This document shows, in pieces, positions 1-11,200 of a stretch of 64,000 nucleotides of DNA. Position 1 is the first letter of the stretch. The number at the start of each line of letters is the position of its first letter. The stretch is from Camarhynchus parvulus (Eukaryota; Chordata; Aves; Passeriformes; Thraupidae): positions 17,583,820 to 17,647,819 of the forward strand of contig NC_044582.1 in the NCBI RefSeq assembly GCF_901933205.1, given 5' to 3'. Below the pieces are notes generated by a model, which was given only the letters and a program-made list of their open reading frames with translations, ran no database searches and was not told the origin of the DNA. Position numbers and translations under genes: made by a program.

Positions 1-159
1 ATTTTGGAATAAGAAGTAAAAAAGGAAATATCTTAATCTTAAATTCTGGATTTATACATGCATGACTTTTCCAGATAGTTTTAACCTCATAAATTCATAG
101 CAATTAATGCATTTCAGTCTTGAAAATCAAAGCTTTTCCAACTCCTTAGAAAAACCTGT
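1..159. repeat. Duplicated ~160-bp sequence, copy A
   Basis: This AT-rich block is repeated in the same orientation at 8099-8255. The best shared run is from 'ctggatttatacatgcatga' through 'cttttccagat', and 'cctcataaattcatag' also matches. Copy A starts at the window edge, so its true left limit is unknown. It resembles neither CR1 nor the LTRs below. It could be a local duplication or two copies of an unnamed dispersed element. Confidence 0.85.
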
Positions 160-1974
160 TTCTGTTGTCCTCATCCCCTTTCCCAGTTCACCTTTCAACT
201 CTAAATGCAATAATTTATTTGGGAGCATTTTGGCTTCCAGTACTTGGTGCTTTATTCAGTGGCTCTGCAAGAAGGGCTGGGATCAAAATTTGGACTCCGG
301 AGGATTTTATCCACCTCATGGAGAGGAGCACTACCCTCCTTCTTGGAGAGTTGTTCTGGAAGACATTTATAGGAAAAGGTGGTTGAAATGGTTTGGAAAT
401 GAGGAGTGTGGCAATGGGGGAAGCGATCTGAATCTCTGGAAAAAAAAAATTCTTTATGAAATGGCATCCAGTTTTGTGTTCCTTGTTTTCTCTCCTGACC
501 TGCTTTAATCTTGTTTTAATTCTGTTTTAATTTGTTTTTATGATTGGGGGGATGCGTGGTAATGGAGGTGAGTGTTTGACAGACAATAAACCGTGTAATG
601 ACAGTGATTAACATTCACAAAAGGTAATTCAGGTGGGAAAAAGCTCAGCAAGTCTAATAACAGCTTCCACAGGAGGATCTGTCTCTATAGCTCTTGAGGG
701 GAAATACGCAAAAAGAAAACCTAAAACTCATTCTGGGACTTTCAAATTACCCCTGGAGATTGGGCTCACAGATTACTGGTGGTATTTACTGTGAGCACAG
801 CATCCAAATCCCTGGAAGTGTTGGTCCCCATCATGTCAGATGCCTGGAGGAATTGTTCTGCAGGGATTTTGGGGACTTTGTGCCCTGCTCTGGGCTTCAG
901 CTGCTCAGAGCTGCTGAGTCCCGAGGTTTGCAATGAGCTGTGCTGAGTGAAAGCACTGAAATTGGGAGTGAAAGAGAAATTAGGGAATGTTTCTGGTGCT
1001 CTGCAGAGGGCAGAGCTGGATGGGGTCTGGCGTTCAGACAGCTTCCAGCAGGACTGGTCCTGGGCTGGCTTGTACAAAGTCACCTCTGATTGTCTGTTCT
1101 GGGCATGTCATGTGTCCCAGCTGCTCTGTCTGCTGGCCATCCATGTCCTTCTGGGCAGATTTATGTCACACCCCATCCCTGCACCGTGACCAATGTCACA
1201 GGAAACAATGCAGGAAGCAGATGCACGTTATTTCTTAATTATTATTACTTTATTGCCATCTATAAATAATTTCTCTCTTTTCCCCCTCCAAAACCAGGCT
1301 CCTATTTGTTTTCTTTTTTCCTTTTCTTGTTGTTACTCTAATGGGCTGTCTCAGCTCCACAGCTATCAGAAATCTTGGCTTGATGAGGCTGCTATGAAAC
1401 ATTTAAAGATTTAAATTATAAACTCAGAGGGAGAAAAGCCAGTGATGCATGATTAGTTGAAAGTTTTAAACATAATAGTCGTATTTTTCATATGCATGTA
1501 CAGAAATGGCTTGTGTCAACTGTAATGTGATTTTTAATACATATTAATAGAGTCTTTTGCAATGTGGATGGTTTGAACACCTTTTGGCAGATGGGCTGTG
1601 GTATTAGAGAATGCACAATATAAATTAGTCATTTAGGGAAAGAAAACAATGCTTGAGTGCTAACGTTGGCTGTGCTCAGAGATGTGGTTCCAGCACATCA
1701 CTCCTGCAGCCAGCAAGGTTAGAAGCAGGATTAAATTTGCCAGGGAAATGAAATAAATGAACACATAACTCTTGTGTGAGAAAGGAGCTCGCTGTGGTTA
1801 CAGCTTGTTCACATCCCTGGCTGTGTCCCTGTCTTTTAGCTCCTGTCCCTGCAGAGGTCAGATGGTGCAAAGCCAAGGCTGGGCTCAGTTCATCCATCCC
1901 TGGAGGGTTGGAGGGGAGCAGCATCTCCCCCGTGGAGCCCCAGGGCTGTGAGCCGCAAGTGTGGTGGATGTGAG

Positions 1975-2378
1975 GGATGGAGCAGCTCTGCTGGGAGGAA
2001 AGGCTGAGAGAAGTGGGATGCTCAGCCTGGAAAAGGCTTTGGGATACCTTAACTGTGCCTTTTGGTGCTAAATGGGCTCCAAGAGAGCTGGAGAAGGATT
2101 TCTGCAAGAGCCTGCAGGGACAGGAGAGGAGGGAATGACTTCAGACTGAAGGAGAGAAGGTTTAGAGGGACATTAGGAAAAAATTCTCCTGGGGAGGCCC
2201 TGGCACAGGTGCGCAGAGCAGCTGTGGCTGCCCCTGGATCCCTGGAAGTGCCCAAGGCCAGGCTGGACAGGGCTTGGAGCAATCTGGGGCAGTGGAAGGT
2301 GTCCCTGCCATGGCAGGGGATCAAGATGGATTTTAATGTCCCTTCCAACCCAAACCCTTCTGCGATTCTCTGTAACCA
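1975..2378 (+). mobile_element. CR1 LINE 3' fragment
   Basis: Typical avian CR1 3' sequence: a segment with 'ttaggaaaaaattct', 'ctggatccctggaagtgccc', 'aaggccaggctggac', 'ccatggcagggg', then 'ccttccaacccaaacc' and the terminal 'ttctgcgattctctg', a degraded form of the CR1 end repeat. It is 5'-truncated and non-coding; overlapping open frames are reading through the repeat. Confidence 0.85.
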
Positions 2379-2974
2379 CTGTCTTAAAACTGATGTAAGA
2401 CATGAAAGAAGTTGATGGCTGAGCATTGTCTCCTTTTTGCTTTGTGCTGTTCAGAGAACAGAATTAGCTGGTGATGAATCTGTGCGTTCTGTAAGTGTAT
2501 TCCACCTTGCAGGTAGTGGCCTGACAAATGGCAGGGATTTTGCAGGAAATCACTTTAGCAAACACTAAAGGGCACTCATTCTGAGCCAGAGAGCAGCAGC
2601 TGCTTGGGCAATCTAGTGCTGTGCTCAACTTCCTAATCGAGGAGCTTGTTTGTAATCACTGCCTGGTAACGCTGGCATGGCTGGGGGAGCCTAGGAAGAG
2701 ACATTTAAAAGCAATCTGCATTTTCTGCCTTGGAAATCTTCAGAGCCGTTCTCATTGCCTGAGTTTGCAGCAGGAGAGGCAGTAGCTGCTGGCTCCTGCT
2801 CCATCAGGATGATTGTCAGGGTGCTTAATGAGCTTTGTGCAGAGCCAGCACTTTGAGAACATATGTGTGCACTGAGAACCTGGGCAGCAGCTCCACAGGC
2901 AGCCTGCCTCTCCTGAGCCTTGGAGCATTTCAGTGTTCCCAGACAGCCATTGGGAATTAGGGCTGATCACCACC

Positions 2975-3348
2975 ACCTCGTGTGACCGTGTTCACAGGGG
3001 TCTCCGGTTGAGGGAAGAGACGAGGATCTGACTCCATGTTCCAGAAGGCTGATTTATTATTTTATGATCGATATTACATTAAAACTATACTAAAAGAATA
3101 GAAGAGAGGATTTCATCAGTAGGCTAGCTAAGAATAGAATAAGAAGGAATGTGGCTCAGACAGAGAGTCCAAGCTGTGATTGGCCATTAATTAGAAACAA
3201 CCAACATGGGCCAATCCCAGATTCACCTGTTGCATTCCACAGCAGCAGATAACCATTGTTTACATTTTGTTCCTGAGGCCTCTCAGCTTCTCAGGAGGTA
3301 AAATCCTAGCAAAAGGATTTTTCATAAAAGATGTCTGCAACAACCTCG
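2975..3348 (-). mobile_element. Solo LTR of an endogenous retrovirus with 6-bp target-site duplication
   Basis: The LTR body is 2981-3342 (362 bp), oriented on the - strand, with TG...CA termini (read on -, TGTTGCAGACATC to GAACACGGTCACA). A perfect direct repeat ACCTCG flanks it at 2975-2980 and 3343-3348. The 6-bp duplication fits class II (ERVK-like) integrases. It matches two other copies, at 46948-47584 and 59508-59891. No internal gag, pol or env sequence remains. Confidence 0.9.
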
Positions 3349-4230
3349 AGCTCATCCCTTTGAACGTTGCTCCATGGCAAAACCAGAGTGGAAACAAATT
3401 GTAGCGTGAAGCACAAGGTGTGAGCAAACTGCTTTGTACTGGATAGGGCTGAGCTTTCTCTGCAAGGAGAATTGTGCTCCAAAGCTTTGAAAGGAGCTTG
3501 GTGAGGTGAGCTGCTGGCTGATGGGAGTACACAGTAACGGGCTGACAGGTCTGCTCTGTGCTCTGACATGTCTGTCAGGGCTGCTGGAGATGGAGCCCGG
3601 CTCTTTGCTGGGGATGCAGCAGATGCAGATGGAGTGATATGTGATTTACTGAGCTGCTTGTTAATTCTGCCAGGTGATGAAATCTCCTGGGCATATAATT
3701 ACTACAAATGTTTACTTGACTCTACCACATCGCTTGACATTCTACTCCACAAGTTTGCACCTCACTGAAATTACGGCCTGGCTATAAAACGCCACGATTA
3801 GGCAGCAAAATATTAAAGAAGCATGGATGAGAGTAAAGACATTTTTTAAAAAGCTTTTTATGCTTTGGAATTACAACCATTCATCCCATCTCCTGCTGGT
3901 TACACACTTTGTAATAGCTATTGTTTCCACGGCTGGGGTTTAATTTTCCTCAGCACGTTGGCAGCGCTGCTGATCTCAATAACAATCCTCCCAGCAAGGC
4001 TGTGAGGCCAGCAGGGAGCAGCCTGACTGACAGATATTTGAAGCCTTTTTGTGCTTCAGGATTAGTGAAACGTTCCCAGGCAGAGCTGTTGGAGTGGGTG
4101 ATACAGTGGGATCCTGGCTCTGTCACCTGCAGGGGAGCTGGGGTGGCTTTGGGGTCAGGTTGGTGTCGCTCCTCCCTGCAGGTGACACTCCAGCCTGTGA
4201 TCCCTGAGGAGCCTGGGGCAGAGGAAGTGC

Positions 4231-4380
4231 CAGATTTCCAGTGAAATTCACCCAGATTTCCAGTAAAATTCGCCCAGATTTCCAGTGAAATTCACCCAGA
4301 TTTCCAGTGAAATTCACCCAGATTTCCAGTAAATTCACCCAGATTTCCAGTGAAATTCACCCAGATTTCTAGTGAAATTC
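4231..4380. repeat. 22-bp minisatellite, about 7 units
   Basis: Tandem repeat of the unit cagatttccagtgaaattcacc, with small variants (gtaaaattcgcc, a 21-bp unit, and a final unit with ctagtg). Nothing suggests function. Open frames through it are by-products of the repeat. Confidence 0.95.
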
Positions 4381-4560
4381 AAGCTACCCTCTCACTGTTC
4401 ATGGCTGAATTGCTGCTCAGGGGCTTTTCAATGACACAGGTGAGCCCCAGAGGGCAGGTATGTGTTTGAGATGAATATTTTGGGGTGTAGGGGTGAGCAG
4501 CAGGTGCTGGTGAGGCTCTGGGACATGCTCTGCAGCACCATTCCCATCTACACAGCACTT

Positions 4561-4705
4561 ATAGAATCACTGAGCTTGGAAAAGCCCTCCAGGATCATGG
4601 AGCCCCAGCTGTGCCCCATGCCCACCCTGTCCCCAGCCCAGAGCACTCAGTGCCACCTCCAGGTGACACCTCCAGGGATGGGCACTGCAAACCTCCCTGG
4701 GCAGC
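4561..4705 (-). mobile_element. CR1 LINE fragment (reverse orientation)
   Basis: It begins with 'atagaatcactgagcttgga', the reverse complement of a CR1 3' end, and runs through the 'gagcactcagtgccacctcc' segment typical of some CR1 subfamilies. It may extend further right to about 4800, where similarity is unclear. Confidence 0.65.
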
Positions 4706-6479
4706 CGCTGCCAATGCTTCTCCAGCAGGTCCAACAACAGATGCGCCCCACTTTGCACCAGTCTGGGCCTTTTCTGGAGTCCTGGGTTGTCCCTTTGGAT
4801 AGGGAGAGGTGGTGCTAGAGACAACATCCAGCTCCTGAGATGGTTCCTCCTCACCTGCAGATTCCTTCCACAGCTCTGGAGCTGATTCTGCAGCAGGTGA
4901 GAGCCACTCCCAGATGCTTGGGGTGCCCAAACTTGTCCTGGATTATAGAAGCTTAAAGTATTTGTTGAGAACACTGATTTCCCTGAGTGTGACAGTGGTA
5001 TCCTTTGTGCCCAGCAAGCTTCATTTAAACATTAGCCACGTTGAGAATGGAAACAACTTTCACTCTAATAAAGCCCAAGTTGCACAATTAGAAATGCTGT
5101 TATTACAGAAGAAAAGCAGACACAATTATGAAACAGAACCTTCATGTGCAGCTGGATTAGGAGCTGCTGAAGGCATTACCTGCAAAGGAGGAATCCTGTT
5201 TGTCTTTGTTTGGTGAGTTCAGCCTGACAGTGCTTGGATTTTGGAGAGGTCTCCTGGGGGTGGAAGCCCACCTGGAGATTTCACTCTTTGTTTTTTTAAT
5301 AATTTTCTGGCTGCTCCATAATGTGAAGGGCATTTTAGAACAGCTCTCAGGCTTCCCTGATTCCTGCACTGATCTGAAGGATCTCTGTGTGTTCTCAGCT
5401 TGGATTTACCTGCCTGGTAAATAAAACATTAATAGGTTGTTTGGGTGCCCAGGAGAGTGCCAGTGACCTTGGTTTATGGTGAATGGATCTGAGGGAAGCA
5501 GAGGGAATGGGGATCCTGCTGTTTTCTGTAGGAAGCAAACAGCATTGCACTTCTGTGGTGATATTTATAAACATGTAAATCATATTAATCAATCCCCCCA
5601 AGAAAGATTTTCCTGAGGCAGGTAACTGAGAGGGGCCCCAGCCCTGTTTTCCTTCACCAGTTGCTTCTGTTCCTGGAAAGGCAGCGAGGTGCTGTGGTGC
5701 ATGAGAGGAATTTGACAGGTTTCCCATGGAAACAGAAGATCAGGTTTTAATTTCTTCGTTGCCAGAGAAGCTGATGTCAGTCAGGAGCATCTGTGCTGTC
5801 CTCAGAGGATACACCCTGGTGTAGACGGGAGTAAATGAGGGCTGAGCCCTCCTGTGCCCAGGTACTGAGCAGTTTGTACAGTCTTGTCTGCCTTAATGTA
5901 TCTTATTTATATATAATTTTTAAATTGCTTGGTGATATGATACTAGTATTTCTTTTTGAAATAAATCCCCTCTGTGGCTCCAGCCTGGGGAGTCCAGGCA
6001 GGTTTGAAATACTCTCAAATGCAGAATTTGCTGCTTTGCTCTCTGGTCCCCCCAGACTGGCACTGCCATCACAGGCTCCCCAGTTCCCTACTCAGGGACT
6101 GAGATCCAGACTCTCTTTCATTTCTCCCCCAGTGAGTTCCTCCTGTTCCAGCCTCACAAACTCCCCCAAGGCGCTGTGCTGCCTGTCTGTGCTCAGCACT
6201 GATCCCTGCCCAGCTGCATTCCCAGATTTTGCCAGAGCCATCCCTCTCCCAGGATGGGTTCCTTGCTCACAGATGTGGAGCAGCAGCTGCTCCCAGCTCC
6301 CTTTACACCCCAGCCTGGTGTAGCTGCACCAGCCTCCTTTGGTGCTGCTCTCATTTCCTTGTCTGCTCCTCCTGCTGCCTCCTTTCTCCTGAAACCTCCC
6401 TCTCTCCAGCTCCATTTCACTCTCCAGATCCTGTGCTCCTCCCTGCTGCTGCTTCTCAGCACTTTTATCCCTTCAGCCC

Positions 6480-6690
6480 CATGGAATCCTGGAGTGGTTT
6501 TGGCTTGGATGGGACCTTAAAGCTCATCCAGCCATGGGCAGGGACACCTCCCACTGTCCCAGGCTGCTCCCAGCCCTGTCCAACCTGGCCTTGGGCATTT
6601 CAGGGATCCAGGCTCAGCCCCCGCTGCTCTGGGAATTCCATCCCAACCCCTCCCCACCCTGCACAGGGAGCTCATCCCTTGCTGCTTCCT
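6480..6690 (-). mobile_element. CR1 LINE 3' fragment (reverse orientation)
   Basis: Contains 'tggaatcctggagtggtttt', 'atgggcagggacacctccca', 'cccaggctgctcccagccct' and 'caacctggccttgggcattt' in reverse CR1 order. A 307-codon open frame overlaps it and shows no family signature. Confidence 0.85.
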
Positions 6691-8098
6691 CATTTCTGCA
6701 TGGAGGGGGACCCCGAGTGTCTGTTGAAACAGCTTTGCTCAAAAACCATCACATTTTTGTTTCCCTTTCCTGCCTCCAGTGCCAAACTGGCTCTCATGAG
6801 GAGTTTGTGTTTGGGTTTTCTTCACACTGACTTGGCTCTGCTGTTTCCAGTATGGAAACAGGTCAGAATCTCAGTCACACCTGGACCAGGTAAAAATGAG
6901 TCAAGCCACCCCTGCTTTATGAAACACCAGCTGGAGCTTTTCCCCAAGCAAGTCAAGCTTTGCTGGCATTGGGTCAGGGCAGTTGCCTTTAATGCTGTTC
7001 CCAGGGTTACCTGCTGGGAGGAGCAGAGGGAACAGTGCTGTGCACACCTCTGGCAGAGTGAACCCAATGCTTCTCTGATCCTGGTTGGGAAATACCAAAA
7101 AACATCCCAGAGGCATTGCTGGACCTGCCTGCTGACTAGGAAGAAATTCTGAGAGCAACAAATGTGTAAGAAACCTGTTTGAAATCCGTATTTCTCAAGA
7201 ATTCTCTCATTCACGTCATGAAACTCGCCTCCATTTCCTGCCTCTGTGTAAACCTGCTTAGTTTAGGCTGTGATATCATTTACTTGATCTACTCCTCTGT
7301 AATTGGTGGGAGAGAAGGGAAAAAAACCCCAAAAATCTCTTTATGAGCTGCTCTGCCAATTTACCATGCCATAAAAGAGAGATGCCATAGTTAGTGGTAA
7401 GGTCTAATTATGTAAATGACATCATTTAATAATAATTATTAAATCCCAGCAAGCTTTATTTCTTTTCCTCATTGTTGATGGTTGTCCTTGATAGGAAAAT
7501 GTCGTGATGCCTATCATAAAAATTAATTTTTGTGGGGATTTCACACCATTGCAGGGGCTTGGAGTGCAGGAGGCCTCGGAGGCTGATTCCTCTTATCTTT
7601 GCAAGAACAAATGTTGTCCACAAGGAGAGCAGGGAGGGGGGAGAAAACTCTCACAGCAGCAAATATTTAATTAAAAAAAGCTGCTTGGGCCAAGTAGTTG
7701 TGGCAGCAGCTGCTTAAACAAAGATCTGTCCTCTAAATAACTTCAGCTCAATAAAAGGAGGAAAAGGAGGGTGGAGGGGAAAGCTCCAAGGGCTTGTGCT
7801 GTAATTGCAGAAGTGGGTTTCATTTCTGCATTTTGGTTCTTCAGTGGCCATGAGCTCCTTCTCTGCCTGTCTGGAAACACAGGATGCTTCAAGCTCTGGG
7901 AGTTTTACAGAGGAGAATGTCAAGAAAGCCAATGCTGCTGTATTTGAGGTGTACAGGGTCTCATGAGGAAGGCTTTTCTGCCATGTAGAATAAATCAGAG
8001 TTTGGTAGGTACAGAATCAGCTCTTTTCTAGCTTCAGGGAACTAAAGGAGAGATATCTGTGTGTCTCCACTGCAGCAGGGCATAAACTACACCAGGTT

Positions 8099-8255
8099 AT
8101 TTTGGAATAAGGAGTAAAGGAGGAAGCATCATCATCATAGAGTCTGGATTTATACATGCATGACTTTTCCAGATAATTTTAACCTCATAAATTCATAGCT
8201 ATTAATATATTTCATTTGAAACTCAAAGGTTTTCCAGCTCCTTAGAAAAACCTGT
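8099..8255. repeat. Duplicated ~160-bp sequence, copy B
   Basis: Same-orientation partner of the block at 1-159. Similarity starts at 'attttggaataag' and ends at 'ccttagaaaaacctgt', after which the two loci diverge. Small substitutions and short indels are scattered through it, so the duplication is not very recent. Confidence 0.85.
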
Positions 8256-11200
8256 CTTGTGCCCTGGCTGCCCCAGCCATGGGGAGATTTCTGCATTTAA
8301 TACCAGAGCCCTGGTGAGTTCCTTTTGCACCTTCTGCATCTGCATTGTGTCCTGGGCTTCTAAAGGCTTCATGCCATTTATTGACCATGAAATGTTATTT
8401 ATAGTGACTTAGGGAATACCTCAGAGCATCCCACAGGCTCCCAGCTGCAGCTCAGCTCCGTAAGAAATGTTGTTTGACCAACCAGTTGGGCTGGGCAGGA
8501 GAAAGGATGTGAGGTGTCCATGCATGGTCAGTGCCAGGAGAGCTCTTTGAAATGCCCAGGTCCATGAGGAGTGAATCCATCAGTCTGTGCCATGCTCTGG
8601 GGGCATTTCCAGGCTCAGGGCTGCAGGGAAGGAGCAGAAGTTCAGTCAGAGGTATTTCAGCACAAATGTATACATATACTTGTGCATAACTGACTCCTCT
8701 CTGTGATATTTTTAGGTTTTTTTAGCCACTTTCTGGTTTGTCTTTTCAAGAAACAGGATTAGTTTTTGTGAGATAATGATTAGAGGGCATTAAGTTTATC
8801 CATGATGTGACACAAATGAGATCTAAACAATTTGACAGTTTATTGACAATTTCTTCTTTAATTTTTTTAAGAAAAAGAGCAATGTCTGTGGTGCTGTAGA
8901 AGCTCTGGATGAAGTCTGTGATGCAGTTTTCATGCATGTGGCATGGAAAGAACTTCTCCCACTGTGCAAATCATTGATTCTGCGCGTGGGCTGGGGGGCA
9001 AAAGCCACCCTTGTTCTGAAGAACTTGGTGTAATGGACAGAATGGGCACTGAAATCCTGGTCCTGCCTGTTTGACAGTCAACTTGAGTCTTCCCCTTGCA
9101 GTTTCACATTATTTCAGCAGATTTTAATTGTTCATGCAGAACTTTCCACTCCTGATATTTACTTGCTGTATTTCTAATTTGATTTTGTTTACTTTCATTT
9201 CCAGCAAGGTGAAGTTTTTTCCAAAACTTGGGGATGGTAATGGGTTTGTGTTCAGTGTTCAGAAAGTCACATCATGGGGAACCAGCAGCAGCTCCAGCTT
9301 TTGAAGCAAAGATTTCATAATTGGTGGTGGGATTTAGGTGGGTGGATTTTGCTGTCCCCATGGAAAGCAAAAACCAAAAATAAAGGAAAATCAGGCACCT
9401 AAATTGCCCTCCAGTTAGTGGGCATTTCCTCTAGATTGTTTCTAAACTTTCTTGTATGTTCTTGGGAGATATTTTACCAACCCCTCATGAGCTGAGGGAA
9501 TAGATTTAGTTTCGCTCAATTTCCTTCAAAACATTTTCCCCAGGTACTGGGTAAACAGGTAAATCATATTTTTCCCAAGCAATCCCATTTTTCCAAGGCT
9601 TTCAGGCTGTTTGAACAGTGTGTTTTGCTGCCTGTGTTGCTTCCTCATTGTTTTCTGCTCAGCCACCTAGCTGGAGTCAAATTGTAGCTCTAAAGATCAA
9701 CTGTGCCTTAAAACACACCCTGGGCTTGTGATGTGCCTGATGGAACATCTCCTGTGATCACCTGAAGGTGCTGACAGCTGCTGCTCTGCACCCTGCCAGT
9801 GCTGAAAGCGATGATGAATGTGGATCCCAAGGAGAGAAAAGCAGAATTACAGAGTCTCTTCCCTTTCTTTCACGGCTACAGCAGATATATATTCAATATA
9901 TTGTCAGCCAGCTGTCTTCAGTGTGCTTGATGGATGTTTTGATTTAGTGCCTTGGAAAAAAAAAATATATTAATGGAGAAAAGCAACTGTTGCAGCTAGA
10001 AAATCATTGGGGTTTGGAGTGTTTTGAATGATGCTTTTCCCTTACAATGGTAAAACTACCAGAGCAAGTGCAGAAAATTGCTGCTGTGCTCAGAAATAAT
10101 CCTCACCTTATCAACAACTTGATTTCCCTGAAAGCTTTGCCAAAAAACATTTCCATTAACAGAAGGTGTAGGAAGAAAATGATGACCAGATAAATGGCAG
10201 CATTATGCTGCTTAGGAGAATGTCTCAGGCACTCCTGGTATGATTCTGAGCTCTTTCCTCCCTGGAAATCCTGAGAAATCTTCCTCATAAGTCTGTAAAA
10301 ACGAGCTCCTAAAAAATGCAGGTGAACCAAGAGTGTCTCCCCTGGTGGGCTGGGCTGCTCAGTGTGTGGTTTTGTTTAGCCTTATTGGGGGTTTTGTTGA
10401 GCTGTGATGTTCTTAATGGAAAAAGGAAATTGTTGAAGATTCCAGGTGAAAACAAGGAAAGTAGGAAGTGCAGAATCAGGATGCATTATCCATGAATCTC
10501 TAATGTCATCCTGTTTGCTCAGCTACTCGGATTCCTAATGCACAAACTGGGCCAAACCCTACAATTATTGCCATAAATCAGCTCCTGGGGTGCTGCTGCC
10601 TTGGCAGACTGAGCCCCACAGGATCCTCTTGTAGAATCAGAGCAGGATGCCCAAAGTGAGAGATGCTGCTGGCTGTCCACACAGGCACATCAGGATTTCA
10701 GAGTGATGTGGGTGGTGTTCCACTCCCATGCAGTGTCTCGGAGAAATCACTACTTTTCACTCTTTTTTTTTTTTTATTTTCTAAGTAACGCCTTGTACCT
10801 CTGGCAACGTAGCAAATGTTGGAAGCTTAATGGCCTTGACTTCTCAGGAGAAGCAAGTGTGGGGAGATGCTCCAGGAAGCTGCAAGAGCTAATCTCTGTT
10901 ATTACACAGGAGGAGGAGAATCAGAGGCAGGCAGGGAGCACAGAGCCTGCCTGCTGTGAAACTCTCCCTGGTCACGAGTCACTGGCTGCAATTTAAATTA
11001 GGAACATCAGTGTCCCAGTGACTTTCACTGCCATTGTGCTGAGGTGCAGGGTAAAACTGAGAAAGGGCCTTTGCTGCACTTTTGGGGTCAGTTTTTCTCG
11101 GGGTTTGAGATTTTTCTTGTGTGAAGCTCGCCAGGATTTTTCTCTCGAGGTCTTGGGAATCCACTGAGCATCTCCTGACTCCCTGAGGCAGAGAAGCTCT

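Noticed and set aside
4123..4338. Antisense frame with repeated NFTGNLGEFHW-like units
   Set aside because: Translation of the 22-bp minisatellite, not a protein repeat.
6229..7152. 307-codon open frame, the longest in the window
   Set aside because: It overlaps a reverse CR1 fragment, has a random-looking composition rich in S, P, L and C, no domain pattern and no splice context.
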